DNA of 64,000 nt, taken from contig OX328126.1 of assembly GCA_946811695.1 (NCBI GenBank), positions 87,961,785 through 88,025,784 on the forward strand, in the 5' to 3' direction. Below are positions 21,027 to 33,089 of the stretch, piece by piece. Under the pieces are notes generated by a model. The model saw nothing but the letters and a program-made list of their open reading frames with translations. It searched no databases and was not told the origin of the DNA. The stretch is from Gonocerus acuteangulatus (lineage: Eukaryota; Arthropoda; Insecta; Hemiptera; Coreidae). A program made the position numbers and the translations under genes. The stretch's first letter is position 1. The number at the start of each line of letters is the position of its first letter.

Positions 21027-21848
21027 GGACGGGATGTCCTTCATTTAAACGTCATACCTTTAGGGGTTTATTCTCCACGTCATTTGTTTGTTCAATGACG
21101 TAGAAATGAGTGTTGAATCTGGACATGTAGAAGAGCTATTCAAACTTTTGTCTATTTTCAAAACTATTGTTTTGTTTTTTTATTGAAAATCTGTATTTTT
21201 GCGATTTCTAAATAAGCTATCGTAAATAACGACCAAATGTTTAGAATCTACATTAAATTTCCAATAAGAAACATCCATTATTGAAATATTACAATGTAAA
21301 TTAAGAACTATACTAATAGCCGTATAGTTGTGAACTGTTAATCTTAGTGTTCTTTCTTAATCAGCTATTTGTGGTCTTAGAGATTTGCCTCCACCTCAAA
21401 AGTTGCCTTATTAAAGGTAACTCATTATTTTAGATAAAAATCTAAATGAATCAATTTTTTTCTGACTTCTAAGTCAAAACAAATAAATTTTCTTTAGAGT
21501 GAAGGAGCCATTCTGAACACATTCTTTAATTTCACACGATAATGGTGATGTCTCAACCTTCCCACGCTTGGTAGAAACTTTTTGCTATGATTAAGTGTAG
21601 GAGGGCACTTCTTTGTCAAGGATAAAAGAAGACATAAGGACATATTCAAAGTAATTACAATTATTGTAATCTTATGCACTCTATTCCGAGGTATTTCAGG
21701 TACTGATTCTAGTTTTGAAAATAGCCAAAGGTTAAGTAGCTTTGCTACTTTTTCAGATAGAACGCCCATTTCTGCGTCATTAAACTACAAATGAGGTGCA
21801 GAAAAAAAAACCTGAAGTTATGACATCTCAATGCGGTACAGCCTTTAT
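21027..21848. mobile_element. palindromic TIR element, copy 1
   Basis: The left end GGACGGGATGTCC...AGGGGTTTATTCT is mirrored by the right end near 21790-21848 (CCTGAAGTTATGACATC...CGGTACAGCC). The interior has AAAAGTTGCCTTATTAAAGG and GGAGCCATTCTGAAC, both shared with the second copy at 22715-23459. No protein. Confidence 0.6.
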
Positions 21849-22196
21849 AAGTTCTTTCGAAGATTTTCTTTCAAAACTTATTTGCTAAGTTTTGAACCCT
21901 CTAAACACACAACTGAAGGTACTTTTGGGGTGGTTCCTCCCTCCCACCATAGGGAGGAAACCCGTTTATGATGTAGTTTTACTGAGGTGCCTTGGTCTAC
22001 TAATATTCTTTCTTTCCGATAAGGAATCCTATTTCTAAATATTTCTATGTCATATAAATGAATGGACTCCTTTGTATGGTTGATATAGAGTAGCCATAAC
22101 TGTTTATCCTTCTAGCCTTACTGATATAAACAATGCTGCAATACTCTAAGGATATTACTCATGTAATTCCATTCTTAACACTTATCGAAGGGATGT

Positions 22197-22200
<4 letters not shown>

Positions 22201-22229
<29 letters not shown>
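22201..22229. repeat. poly(T), about 29 nt
   Basis: Pure T run. Confidence 0.95.
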
Positions 22230-22235
<6 letters not shown>

Positions 22236-22277
22236 TAGCATTCAAACCCGACAAGAACAAAATATATCAAGTGGATG

Positions 22278-22611
22278 CAGCGCCACCACATGGGGGGGAC
22301 TGCCGGGTACAGTTGTCCCGGGCTTGGGCGCCATGAGGGCCCGGACCGGGTCTCCCTAATTGGAAAAAATGTATAGATTCTGATCTTGTAAAAAAATGGG
22401 GTTTAGAAATATAGACGGGCGAAGTTATTGGAATGTGACCTTTGAAGCACCGATTGTCGGCTTTTATTCTCATTTCACTTAAAACTCGAGATGAAAATAA
22501 TTTTAAAATTTCCAAAGCCCTGTAGCAAAGTATTCGAATTTTCAGTTTTTCTCTGAGAAGTGGGGGCCCGTGATCTGGTCCTGGGCCCGGCTCTGAGATG
22601 TGGCGGCCCTG
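22278..22611. mobile_element. hAT-type MITE (CAG...CTG), 8-bp TSD
   Basis: 334 bp from CAGCGCCACCACATG to CATGTGGCGG-like CCCTG ends, notably GC-rich (GCCGGGTACAGTTGTCCCGG). AGTGGATG occurs on both sides (22270-22277 and 22612-22619). An 8-bp TSD with CAG..CTG ends is the hAT pattern. No transposase. Confidence 0.75.
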
Positions 22612-22714
22612 AGTGGATGAACAATTTCAGGATATATACCCAAAATATATTAGATATTATTTCCGAATTATTGATATTTGTTGTATCTTTAATTATTCAT
22701 ATTCATCTTTCATT

Positions 22715-23459
22715 TTAAGCACATTCACAATCAGCTATTTTTATACATTGAGGTTTGCCTCTGCCTCAAAAGTTGCCTTCTTTAATAAGCTTTAAAATAG
22801 TATCTCGGTGTCTTTGAAAAAAAAAAAAAAAACCTATCTGAATCTAATTTTTGCTGATTTCAAAACCAATAAATTTGATTAGGGCCTAGGAGCCATTCTG
22901 AACAAATTCTCAATTTGTATGATAATGGTTATGCCCCATCATCCCACACTACGTACTCACACATTATATGTTCTTTTGTCTTCTCAGATCAGAGCAAAAA
23001 GTGTACCTACCAAGTGTTGGAAGGATGGGACATCACCATGATTGTGTGAAATTAAATAAACTGTTCAGAATGGCTCCTTCACGCTAAAGCATATTTATTG
23101 GTTTTGACTTATAAATCAGAAAAAAATAAGATTAAAATAGATTTTTTTCTAAAACACCGAGGTATCATTTTAAAGCTTATTAAATAATGCAACTTTTGAG
23201 GTAGAGGCGAACCTCGATGTCCAAAAATAGCTGGTTAAGAACATTTTTATAATTTAAGAAAACACTAATATCATAAGTTCACGTACATATGGCTCTTAGA
23301 CAATAGTTTTGAAAAACAAAAACAGACAAGTTTGAGACAAAAGTTTGAGTAGCTCTGCTACATGTTCAGGTAAAACGCTAATTTTTGCATCTCTGGACTA
23401 CAAATGACGTACAGAATAAACCCCTGAAATTATAACATCTCTATGCGGGACACCCTGTA
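22715..23459. mobile_element. palindromic TIR element, copy 2 (left end cut)
   Basis: Left arm 22720-22955 and right arm 23020-23270 are inverted repeats: AAAAGTTGCCTTC against GCAACTTTTGAGG, and GGAGCCATTCTGAAC against GTTCAGAATGGCTCC. The right arm continues to CGGGACACCCTGTA (23446-23459), giving an ACAGGGTGTCCCG end. The matching left terminus is missing. Confidence 0.65.
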
Positions 23460-23520
23460 TATCTTGTAATGGTATTAGGTTTTATCGTATATTGAATCGT
23501 GTAAGGGTAATGTTTTTTGT

Positions 23521-24270
23521 TGAAAATGCAGTTTCACACCCTCCAAACCGATTTCTTTCAAATTTTGTACAAAAACATATTTTGATGCACTAAACACGAA
23601 TACGATAAAAAAAAAAAAAAAAAACAAAAAAAAAACGTCGGATTTAAATAGGAAAGAAGTTATTAAGCACTAAAGTTCACTGTTGTGCACGTTATGAGAG
23701 CTATTAATTACAGCGAGTTTGATTGACTGGGGTTTTGTTATCTTCTTGAGCGAGCGTAGCGAGCGGAAACGCATAGCACGTATGCCCTTAAGCGACAGGT
23801 GAGGATGCCCTTAAAATTAACAATATTTTCGAATAAATGGTTTCTGAACATTTCAAATGAGAGTTCTCTGTTTCCCAATGTTACATATCTGCGCATGCGC
23901 GTGCTTACAAATACGCTGATGACGCCTAGTTTTATAACCTTCCTAACTTTAGTGCTTAATATTATATTCTATTAATTTTAGCGAGTTGGATTGACTGGGG
24001 TTTTGTTATCTTCTTGAGCGAGCGTAGCGAGCGGAAACCCATAGCATGTATGCCTTAAAGTCGTCATTTATGCCTTAAAGTGGTCACAAATTTAGTTGTT
24101 TAAATTAGCTCTCATAACCTGCATAACAGTGAACTTAAGTGCTTAGTAACTTCTTTTCTAGTTAAATCCGACGTTTTCTTTTTATCGTATTCGTGTTTAG
24201 TGCATCAAAATACGTTATTGTGCAAAGTTTGAAAGAAATCGGTTTGGAGGGCGGGAAACTGCATTTTTAC
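23521..24270. mobile_element. foldback element with internal direct repeat
   Basis: Outer arms are inverted: AATGCAGTTTC...CCAAACCGATTTCTTTC (23526-23560) against GAAAGAAATCGGTTTGG (24230-24246), continuing through CTAAACACGAATACGATAAA and AAGTTCACTGTT. Inside, a block of about 75 bp starting GCGAGTTTGATTGACTGGGG and containing GAGCGAGCGTAGCGAGCGG occurs at about 23712 and again at 23981 in direct orientation. No protein. Confidence 0.65.
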
Positions 24271-24759
24271 TTTTTTTTTTTTTTACTATATCCTTTATTT
24301 TCAATAAATCATGTATTCGGGCTCTTTTATGTAGAGTGACTTAAACCTCTGTTATTCTGACCCTTAAATTTCCTGCGCAGAGTCACATCAGAATGTAATT
24401 TTACTTTGGCAATCCAGATGTTGTGTCTAGGTTCTTTTACCCCTATATCTAGAATGGTGTTGAAATAATGTCAGTGTTCTCATGACAGGATTAATTAACT
24501 GTTATTTGTATAATTGTTAGTGGAAATATTGTTTTGTAATTATCTCTAGTGTGTTATTGTGGTTCTGGTTGGTTTATTGTTACAATAATTGTTGTCATCC
24601 CTTATTGTGGAGTTCGGTCTTGCCCAATTATTTCTCTATCCGTTAGTCCGACTCCGCCACCTGGTCCTGTCTCTAGGAACTGCAGGAATATCAACACCTA
24701 TATCTCTGTATCTGTGACAATTTTATTCATGTTAATTTGCTTATTTATGCTCATTATAT
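24271..24759. other. unassigned spacer
   Basis: A 70-codon frame (24549-24761) with no motif; nothing else seen. Confidence 0.4.

Positions 24760-25548
<789 letters not shown>

Positions 25549-25605
<57 letters not shown>
25549..25605. repeat. (TA)n microsatellite
   Basis: TA run; neighbouring open frames are YIYIYI artefacts. Confidence 0.95.
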
Positions 25606-25611
<6 letters not shown>

Positions 25612-26025
25612 AAAGTTTATATACGCCTACCGAGATATTTAGCTATCGGTACAACGGCTATTTCCGTAGTATGCAAGAAGTACCACTTCAACAACAACAA
25701 CAAGCGGTTGGTGACAAGAGTCACTTTTGTTGGTGAAAATTAAAAGTAGAGCGCTAGTTTTGTCTTTGTTCACAATTGTATCGTTACGTTTTCACCAATC
25801 TTTCAAAGCAAGCCAAGAATTTGACACGTCCATGTAGCAAATGATTTATATACCAGAATGCACCTTAGCTCTACAGTTAGATCATTTATCATGATGTTAA
25901 AAAGAATGAAACTTAGCACAGCTCCATGGGATAGACCTATCCTCTCTTGGTGTATCGCGATGTGGAATTTTATGTTACAAGGCGTTGTGTCAGAAGACTA
26001 TTCCGCCATCGTAAAATATTTCAGC

Positions 26026-27423
26026 TTTTTAGCGCGGTTCCTCCCTATCTCCATAGGGAGAACCCTTATGAGGTTGACCTCATGACGCGATCCGGAAGTG
26101 CCGACTAGAAATTTTCTCGTTTTAGACCCCATAGATCACGAAAATATAGGTGGTTCAAATTTGTGTATATATATATATATATATATGCTTGTCTGTTCGC
26201 GCTCCTGACGGCTCAAAAATGGTCCGATTTTGATGAAATTTGGTACAAAAATCTGTCTTTCAATCTAAAAGGCCACGTGTGTTAACCAGCAGAATCCGCC
26301 CACTGGAAGATAGTGTTTGGGGCGAAATTCGCGCGCAAAAAAATCGTAACGCTTATCGTTTTGAGTTCATATGCTTGCAGGTACTTATTTTATAGGTTTA
26401 TTAACATAGAAAAACGAATGAAACCATTTTTAAGGCGATATTTGTAACCGTTTTTGAGAAAAGTAGAACAAATGTTTTAGTAAGTCATTATTTTTTTTTG
26501 TGGGTACTTAGAATCGCGGGATCCAATTGAAATATTTTCTACATCTTGGAAATTCATCTCAACTAAGACGATTAAATTTTGGGTATATTTGGAGTTAAGG
26601 AAGTGTGCGAAAACAAATTTGATTAATAGACATGAAAAGTTTTCGGATCTTCGTACATTTTTCGTAAATATCTCAAAAACGGTTAATTAATCCTGTAAGC
26701 GGAATTTGACAATTCGAATGCTTGCTAAATCCTCTACAAAAAAGGTTCTGAAGCAATATTCGATGGAGCAAAGTAAATCAGAGATATAAAGGCTCAAAAC
26801 TTAAAAGTTATTGTTTTGTTCTTTTGAACCTGTTTTTGTCTTTGTTTAACTCATTTTGTAATTAGTCGTTTTTGTTTTAAATTGCATTTATCAGTAAAAT
26901 TAGTATTTTTGTCAAATAAGCCAAGAAACTATAAAAGGTAACGGTAATAAGTTTGGAGTGGCTGTGGTAATCAAGATGGCAGTGGCTAATCATGATGACG
27001 TATACATAGGTTTCTTTTGAATTCTCCTATCTATATAACCTTTCTCATAATGCTAGAACTGAAATTATCATTATTTCTTATTTTATAGAAATATTTAAAC
27101 CTCGAGAGAATGGGCTTTGGTTTGCAGTTGATTATAACAGTAAAACGAATTTACTAGTAAAACAAGAAACTTAAAATGACAACGAATTTTCGGTTTTTTG
27201 GAAGAGAGCCTTCTGAGCAGTAGTCGATGAGTGAGTACGTTTTCAGTAATTAATTGTATTGGCTTAGTCAGCCTTCCTCAAGATGAGGATTAAGAATTAT
27301 CCGCTTCTATGTAAGTTGGCTACTGTCAGTTTCCTGTTATTTTTGATGCCTAATCTATTCCATTTCTTCGAGATGCACGGAACCGTGCTAAAATGACGCA
27401 GTTCCTGCGAGTCGGACTTTTTT
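26026..27423 (-). mobile_element. HINE/DINE-1-like element, near complete
   Basis: Read on the minus strand: 5' AAAAAAGTCCGACTCGCAGG (27404-27423) with sub-terminal TTAGCACGGTTCC, an interior including the AAACGGTT...GCAAGCATTCGAA block, the (TA)n at 26166-26187, and a 3' end GGTTCTCCC...GGGAGGAACC with GCGCTAAAAA at 26026-26035. About 1.4 kb, a shorter version of 39525-42653 with a single interior unit. It is flanked by T-runs on both sides on the plus strand (A-runs on the element strand). No ORF. Confidence 0.7.
26166..26187. repeat. (TA)n inside HINE
   Basis: At the conserved position in the element. Confidence 0.9.
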
Positions 27424-28810
27424 CACTTCAGACAGCTTATGAGAAGGATGTTTCAACTAAAAGTGGCGTACGCTCATCGAAATTCAATAAAGCAAGCCAG
27501 GGTAGTCATCTGATCATGAGAACCCTCCTTGATGTTCTGGCTAAGCTTTGCTACTGAATATGTTTAATTAATTGGATTGTAGTGGATATGAGTTTTCGAA
27601 TGGCTACATTTTCGTCTCCTGTTGTTCTTTCGCCATTTCGGGAAACATCTTATGTGTTCAATAGCTGTTCCTTGCTTTCTCAGCGTGGAGCGAACTTTTG
27701 AGTTTAGCAACATTGCTAAACATTTGTTGAGGTCTGTGTTTATGATTTTGTCTTCCTTCTCTGGGTGTGGCAGAACAGGAGGCCCACTTTTTTGCGATAG
27801 GATTTGGCAAATTGCTGCAGAAGACGTCAGCCAAGGCGCAGGCAATAGTTTTATTACTTTATCTTCCTCTCTTGTTCAGTTCTGAAATGAACCGATGTGC
27901 TTATGGGCACATAAGCATAAGCTGTCTCTTTCCTGTAATCGAGACACAGAGGAAGACAAAGATGTTATGTCAATTATTTTGTATGATCTCTTGTTGGAAG
28001 GTAGCCTACCCTTCTCAGTCGAACACAATCCTGGGTGGGGAATAACTGGTTCTGTTGAGCAATTTTCCTGGCTTCATTTCATTTATCCTTGCTGAAGGAA
28101 AATATGTTTGCTTATTGTTTTCAATCGGCCTGTAAAATATTTTCAAAAGTTGTATTAGGGTTGCCCTCAATAAGAGAAGGTTTAATCTTACCTTAGAAGG
28201 GGATGTTCGTTTGTATCCCTCGTGGACGATTTGGTGGTAACGTCTAGCAGAGGCGAGTGTAATGCTGGTCCAAAAAGGTGAATCGGGAAGGACAATGTCC
28301 GGTCTGATCATGGTAATGATACGAAGGTTGGTTATGTATCTATGGACAAGAGGTTAGCGCCCCCAACAAGCTTTTGTATCGTCATCGCTGTTGTCTGTAA
28401 ATATCCCCATCTTACAGATTGTGAATTGAAATCCCCCACCAAGTGAGTGCTTTTGGTAAAACCTTTTTGAGGTATTATGTGGTGGGTTGTAAGCCGCAAC
28501 TATGGGGTAATGGTTTTTCTGTTTCAATCCACGTGTCTATTCTATCAATCCACATTAGCGCTTACAGTGTATCCATTTACTTAGTAAACGTATATTGTCC
28601 ACTGCAGCTCCGGCCTCTTCCCCCCAGTATCCCACCATCCCCACCTCCTTGGATTGTTCCTCATTCTGAAGATTACTATTGCAGCCAGAAAGAGCCTGCA
28701 ACGCCCCCTTGCATGCACCCCTGATACTAATGAGTCTAGGTCACGTGACAAGGAGCCAGTCAATACTCCATTCCTCGTCAGTCTTCGAAGGTCTATTCTT
28801 AGCCACCTTT

Positions 28811-28811
<1 letters not shown>
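27424..28811. other. unassigned spacer
   Basis: Less AT-rich than average with several 60-98 codon frames on both strands, overlapping each other. None shows a recognisable domain or one clearly preferred frame. No gene called. Confidence 0.4.

Positions 28812-28852
<41 letters not shown>
28812..28852. repeat. (TA)n microsatellite
   Basis: Uninterrupted TA run. Confidence 0.95.
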
Positions 28853-28853
<1 letters not shown>

Positions 28854-29341
28854 AAAAAATAATAGAATTGTTAAAAATATTTAAATTATTGCTCCAAGAA
28901 CAGCGATATTTTATGAACCCAAATGCCTACAGGGCCACGAAAATTTGCAGTTTTAAACTACAGAGGATATCAACAATGGAAAACACAACAACAACAAAAA
29001 AAAAAAATAAAGACGGACATTGTGGTTAACTTAAAAACAAACCAATAGCTCGGATTTCTCTGAATGAGATGGTCCAATCGATAATTTCGAGAGAACAAAA
29101 GTGGCCTTTTCATTCATCAGATTTTCGAAGGGTGTTCTAAATATTTAAGAAAACTTACTCCAAGTTAAAAAACGTCTTGATTTTTAGTTCTCAAATACAT
29201 TTAAAGATGTTACGACGCCATGGAAATGCCTCAATTCGACTTCCAAACCCAGTCTACCTGGAAAACATGAATTTGAAACAGATTGCCGAAAAGTCGTTAA
29301 GATTTTTTGTCATGCGAATTAAACGGTTCTTCTTGGCCTTT

Positions 29342-29344
<3 letters not shown>

Positions 29345-29390
<46 letters not shown>

Positions 29391-29554
29391 GGCGCATCTA
29401 CTTCCAGGTCATTAGCGCCGACATCCAGGGTACAGCGAGGAATTTTCCCAACGAGCCTTGAGATGAGAAAATTCCTGCCGGAGGTGGGGATCGAACCCAC
29501 CATCTCCCGCTTATGAATCCAAGGCGCTAACCATTAGACCACGGGAGACCCCAT
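29345..29554 (-). mobile_element. SINE-B copy with TSD
   Basis: The minus strand begins GGGGTCTCCCGTGGTCTAAT and has box B GGTTCGATCCCC. It ends in the shared tail GTAGATGCGCCGTAAAA and about 44 A's (T's at 29345-29388). TTGGCCTTTAGT flanks it exactly (29333-29344 and 29555-29566). Confidence 0.9.
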
Positions 29555-29561
29555 TTGGCCT

Positions 29562-29985
29562 TTAGTATTACAAAACATGTTGTAGTGCCAAATTTCATCG
29601 TAATTTGAACTTTTTAGTATTACAAAAGATATTGTTGTGCCAAATTTCATCGTAATTTGAACTTTTTAGTATTACAAAAGATGTTGTTGTGCCAAATTTC
29701 ATCGTAATTTGAACTTTTTAGTATTGCAAAAGATGTTGTTGTGCCAAATTTCATCGTAATTTGAACTTTTTAGTATTACAAAAGATGTTGTTGTGCCAAA
29801 TTTCATCGTAATTTGAACTTTTTAGTATTACAAAAGATGTTGTTGCGCCAAATTTCATCGTAATTTGAACTTTTTAGTATTACAAAAGATGTTGTTGTGC
29901 CAAATTTCATCGTAATTTGAACTTTTTAGTATTACAAAACATGTTGTAGTGCCAAATTTCATCGTAATTTGAACTTTTTGGGGAT
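29562..29985. repeat. 52-bp tandem repeat, 8 copies
   Basis: Unit: TTTAGTATTACAAAAGATGT, then TGTTGTGCCAAATTTCATCG, then TAATTTGAACTT. The first and last copies share the variant ACATGTTGTAGTGCC while the inner six read GATRTTGTTGYGCC. The outer pair is thus the older form and the inside was expanded later. CCAAATTTCATC also occurs in the HINE interior. Confidence 0.9.
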
Positions 29986-30054
29986 GATAGATCGTGAAAA
30001 GATCAATTTTATTAAACTGGATCATCGATATTAATAAAAAGCAGCTGTTTTTCT

Positions 30055-30510
30055 GTCTTTTTCCTTGTACAAATCCACACCGTTTGATAGAATTTGAACA
30101 AACTTGGCACATAGCTAGGTCTTGATCCGGGGAGTGCACTAGGCTAAGTCAAAGACGTCGTCTATCAGCTGTCTGACTGTATGTTTGTTCCTTAAACATA
30201 TTCACACCGTTGATCGATTTTGACAAAACTTTGTACACTTGTAGGCCTTGAACCGAAGACTGGCAAAATGAAGTCAAAATCTTCTATCAGCAGTTCGTTC
30301 GTTATACAAAGTCACACCGCTTAACCAATTTTGACTGAGCTTGGCACATAGTTAGATATTAATCCGGGGAACCAATCTCTATTGAATTAAGCTAATTATA
30401 TTTAATCCCACTGATATATAGAACACAAACAAAGGGTGTAAGGACTATACTGTTTATCGCCCTTGTCAAAACAAATCCTAATCCCTTAATCCGGGGAGTG
30501 TCATAGGCTA
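30055..30510. repeat. three degenerate 115-bp units
   Basis: Recurring CACACCGTT..ACC..ATTTTGA, TTGGCACATAG..TAGGTCTTGAT, CCGGGGAGTG and CTATCAGCTGTCTG. Related to 7070-7215. Confidence 0.55.
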
Positions 30511-30519
30511 GATCAAAAA

Positions 30520-30680
30520 CGTCTTGGACTCATAGTTCGGAGGTCACGAATTCTAAACTGAAAACCCGAACTGTTAAAGATTTGCGTTATTAGAATGATT
30601 AAAATTACTTATTTGGTGTCTAATTTATTGTTTTAGATGCAGAAAGTAGGTGTAGCATGGCACGCCGGAGCTGGTGGGTT
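30520..30680 (+). repeat. dispersed cassette with splice-acceptor-like junction
   Basis: GTTCGGAGGTCACG, then a T-rich tract ending TTATTGTTTTAGATGCAGAA, then GTAGCATGGCACGCCGG. The reverse complement of 39215-39370 has the same order with TTTTGCTTTTCTAGATGCTG. Pyrimidine tract plus AG followed by ATG looks like an acceptor and exon start, but no longer frame follows. Confidence 0.45.
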
Positions 30681-30992
30681 ATGAAAGGTCATCATTTTTC
30701 ATCGGTTCTTCCGGATTATGTCATCCGGAACTCATATATACCAAAAATCTATAGAATATAACCTTTTACAAAAATGCCATTTGGCACTGACTGAACAGCG
30801 TACTGAAGCATGGTGAGTACTTCTGAAGCTCGCTAGACCTTGAATTTCAATGTCAGACAGCCGTTAGGGAGATAGTGCTGTTTTTATCGTCATACATGGA
30901 CAATAAACATGATATTGCGATCTTACAGCACGCACAGGACTTAGTTACGGTAGAGAAAATGGTTGATTTCATTTTATAGTCTGGTTTGACGT

Positions 30993-31073
30993 CAAATCTT
31001 ATCAGCTCGCTGTATTGATCAAATCTTATCAGCTCGCTGTATTGATCAAATCTTATCAGCTCGCTGTGTTGGT
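30993..31073. repeat. 27-bp tandem repeat, 3 copies
   Basis: CAAATCTTATCAGCTCGCTG plus TATTGAT, three times; the last differs at two bases. Confidence 0.9.
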
Positions 31074-31414
31074 CTCGGTTTTAATTGCTTTTAATATTTA
31101 TTTTTTTATTAAGAGGTATGAAAATGACAAACGTATTTGTAATAGTGTTTTCCAAGAACGAAAGTTGAGAAGGCAGAAGGTAATTTCCGAATAGGATACT
31201 GTGAGTTTTATGTTGTTGCGCCTAAAATCTTCCTTCTTAATGAGATTACGTTTTTTACGATTCATCAAAACAAAGTATTAACTGTTTATACACAAAAGTT
31301 TCCAAGTGACTCCTGGAATAAGATCGGAAACGTGCTAAGATGACGTAGTTCCTTCGAGTCGGAATTTTTACGATGTGAAAAATGAGAACCTTAATTTTCT
31401 CTATAAAATAATTG

Positions 31415-31625
31415 CTATTTTCCCGACGCGGCCCTGACTTATTATCCCACCCCCACGATTCCTGCCGGCATTCTTCGTGCGTCTCCGCCGTCCTTTCCGG
31501 AAACGGCCGAACCGGTGCCGGTTCGATCGGAGACGCAGGCGCACTGATGCCGAACTCAAGGGCCAGTCTCTGCCATCGCGAGGGCGCCACCAGACGGCTC
31601 AGGTGGGTACGTTGCCATGGCAACA
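31415..31625. other. GC-rich island, possible exon or promoter
   Basis: About 200 bp of clearly GC- and CpG-rich sequence in an AT-rich window. It is open in a minus-strand frame (RLALEFGISAPASPIEPAPV...) and in a plus-strand frame (ALTYYPTPTIPAGILRASPP...), so strand cannot be decided. CAG/GTGGGT at 31599-31607 would serve as a plus-strand splice donor. It ends in a perfect X-box. No family recognised. Confidence 0.35.
31611..31624. promoter_or_regulatory. perfect RFX X-box palindrome
   Basis: GTTGCCATGGCAAC, a 14-bp perfect palindrome matching the X-box consensus GTNRCC-N2-RGYAAC bound by RFX factors, regulators of ciliary genes in animals. It adjoins the GC-rich island. No ciliary gene is recognisable here. 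Confidence 0.4.
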
Positions 31626-31629
31626 CAAT

Positions 31630-32149
31630 CTAACATAGTCACAAAGCATGTCGAGCAAACGCGGCTGCTCCTCTAGTAGATAACAATAATGGCTAGATAG
31701 TGTTTCAGCAATTGTACAAAACATACTTAATCAGAACAATAATTTTGAAATGGTTTATTTTTTTTAATTTTCGTCCAAATCATGCGAAAATCTTATTAGT
31801 TTTCCGTTTACATTATTTAGTGAGCTTACAGGATTGTAAAATAAAATTCAAAATATGTACATATATATTTAACTATATATAATGAAATATGTAATACTAA
31901 ATTAAAAATATGTAGTAAAAAAACACTATAAAATATTGAAAAGCAAAGCATAAATAATTAGTACGAACTCTGTTATTATAAATGGAAATAACAAATGTTG
32001 AAAATATATGGAACAAAATGGCTAAAATTCTATAACATATTAAAAAATAAAGCATAAATAAAAACTAGGAACTCGACTATAAAAGTGGAAAATTTCTACA
32101 GATGAAAATTATTTTGGAAAATTGTTTTCAACGTGCATTTTTAAATTGT
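31630..32149. other. unassigned AT-rich spacer
   Basis: No feature supported. Confidence 0.4.
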
Positions 32150-32159
32150 TAAACGTGTA

Positions 32160-32420
32160 ATGACGCCGGTTTGATCTCATAAGGGGAGTATACAGCGGTG
32201 GGGGCACCTATCAGGCCCACTTTTTTTCTGGTGATTTCGCATCGAAAAATAGTCGACTCGTGTCCGAGCGTTTCGTCCAAGGCGCCTTATGAGCTAAGAA
32301 ATAAAATAAAATAGATTGAAAATTCATTATTTTATATTTCGAGTTTGGAAAATGGTATCGACATGATTCTTTCACTAATTCATTTTTGTTTTAAACAATA
32401 ATTTGTTATATAATGTTTTA
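32160..32420. repeat. dispersed repeat 'GACATGATTCTTTC', copy 1
   Basis: Shares GAGTATACAGCGGTGG, CATCGAAAAATAGTCG, GTGTCCGAGCGTT and ATCGACATGATTCTTTCAC with 46895-47110 and 59395-59600. Confidence 0.6.
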
Positions 32421-33089
32421 AAACGTTTCTGAGTATTGCAATTAGAAAAGATATATTGATCTAGACTCAATGGGCATTATTTCCTTTTCTTTATTTATTA
32501 TTTATTTTATTTCTCGGTTCCCCCTTTAGTATTTCAAATACAAAATAAAAAGAATTTCAAAATATGTATTTACGGCAGAATATATAAAAATATGGATTTT
32601 TGACAAAATATGTAAAATAAAAACCTGTTTAAATGCTTTAAACTCACTTAAAAGTTGCCGAATTACATCAGCAATTAAGATTTAAGAATCAGAAAAAAAA
32701 TATGTAAATACATTAACATCCTTCATAAGCGTTTGAGTCTAAATATTATCAAGAAAATTGTTTGAGGACACAAGCTACACAATTATGACTTGCCTTTTGA
32801 TGAGTCTTGTATGACTTCCCTAACAATGAATCATAAATTGTAAACTCTATGACACCAAACTTTCAGTTCTGTGAAGGAACAAAGATCCTTCAAGCCTGAA
32901 TAGATTATGAGAGAGACCCAACTGCTTACGGCTGCTTGAAAACATATTGGGGAACATTGCCAGTTTTGATGGTAGTCATATTTATGTCCTTTTATGAGAT
33001 TTGATACAATTTCGTATTGATTCATTGACTCCTATTTTTGATACTCGTCAATTCAAAAGTTTGACAAGTGCTATTCTAACATGTGATGT

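Noticed and set aside
27424..28811. Overlapping 60-98 codon frames as a gene
   Set aside because: No frame dominates, no motif or splice-linked series is visible, and frames exist on both strands at once.
29562..29985. CRISPR array
   Set aside because: Units are contiguous with no unique spacers; the same is true of the 40-, 45- and 103-bp arrays. The sequence is eukaryotic.
31255..31626. 123-codon minus-strand gene
   Set aside because: Only the GC-rich half looks protein-like and its opposite strand is open as well. The other half is AT-rich and resembles a HINE end (AAAATTCCGACTCGAAGG). Kept only as a candidate island.
32255..32300. Hammerhead on the minus strand (GGACGAAACGCTC)
   Set aside because: GAAAC is present but the core reads CTCATAAG, with two mismatches, and stem II does not form. 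The related copy at 59480-59520 has lost GAAAC.
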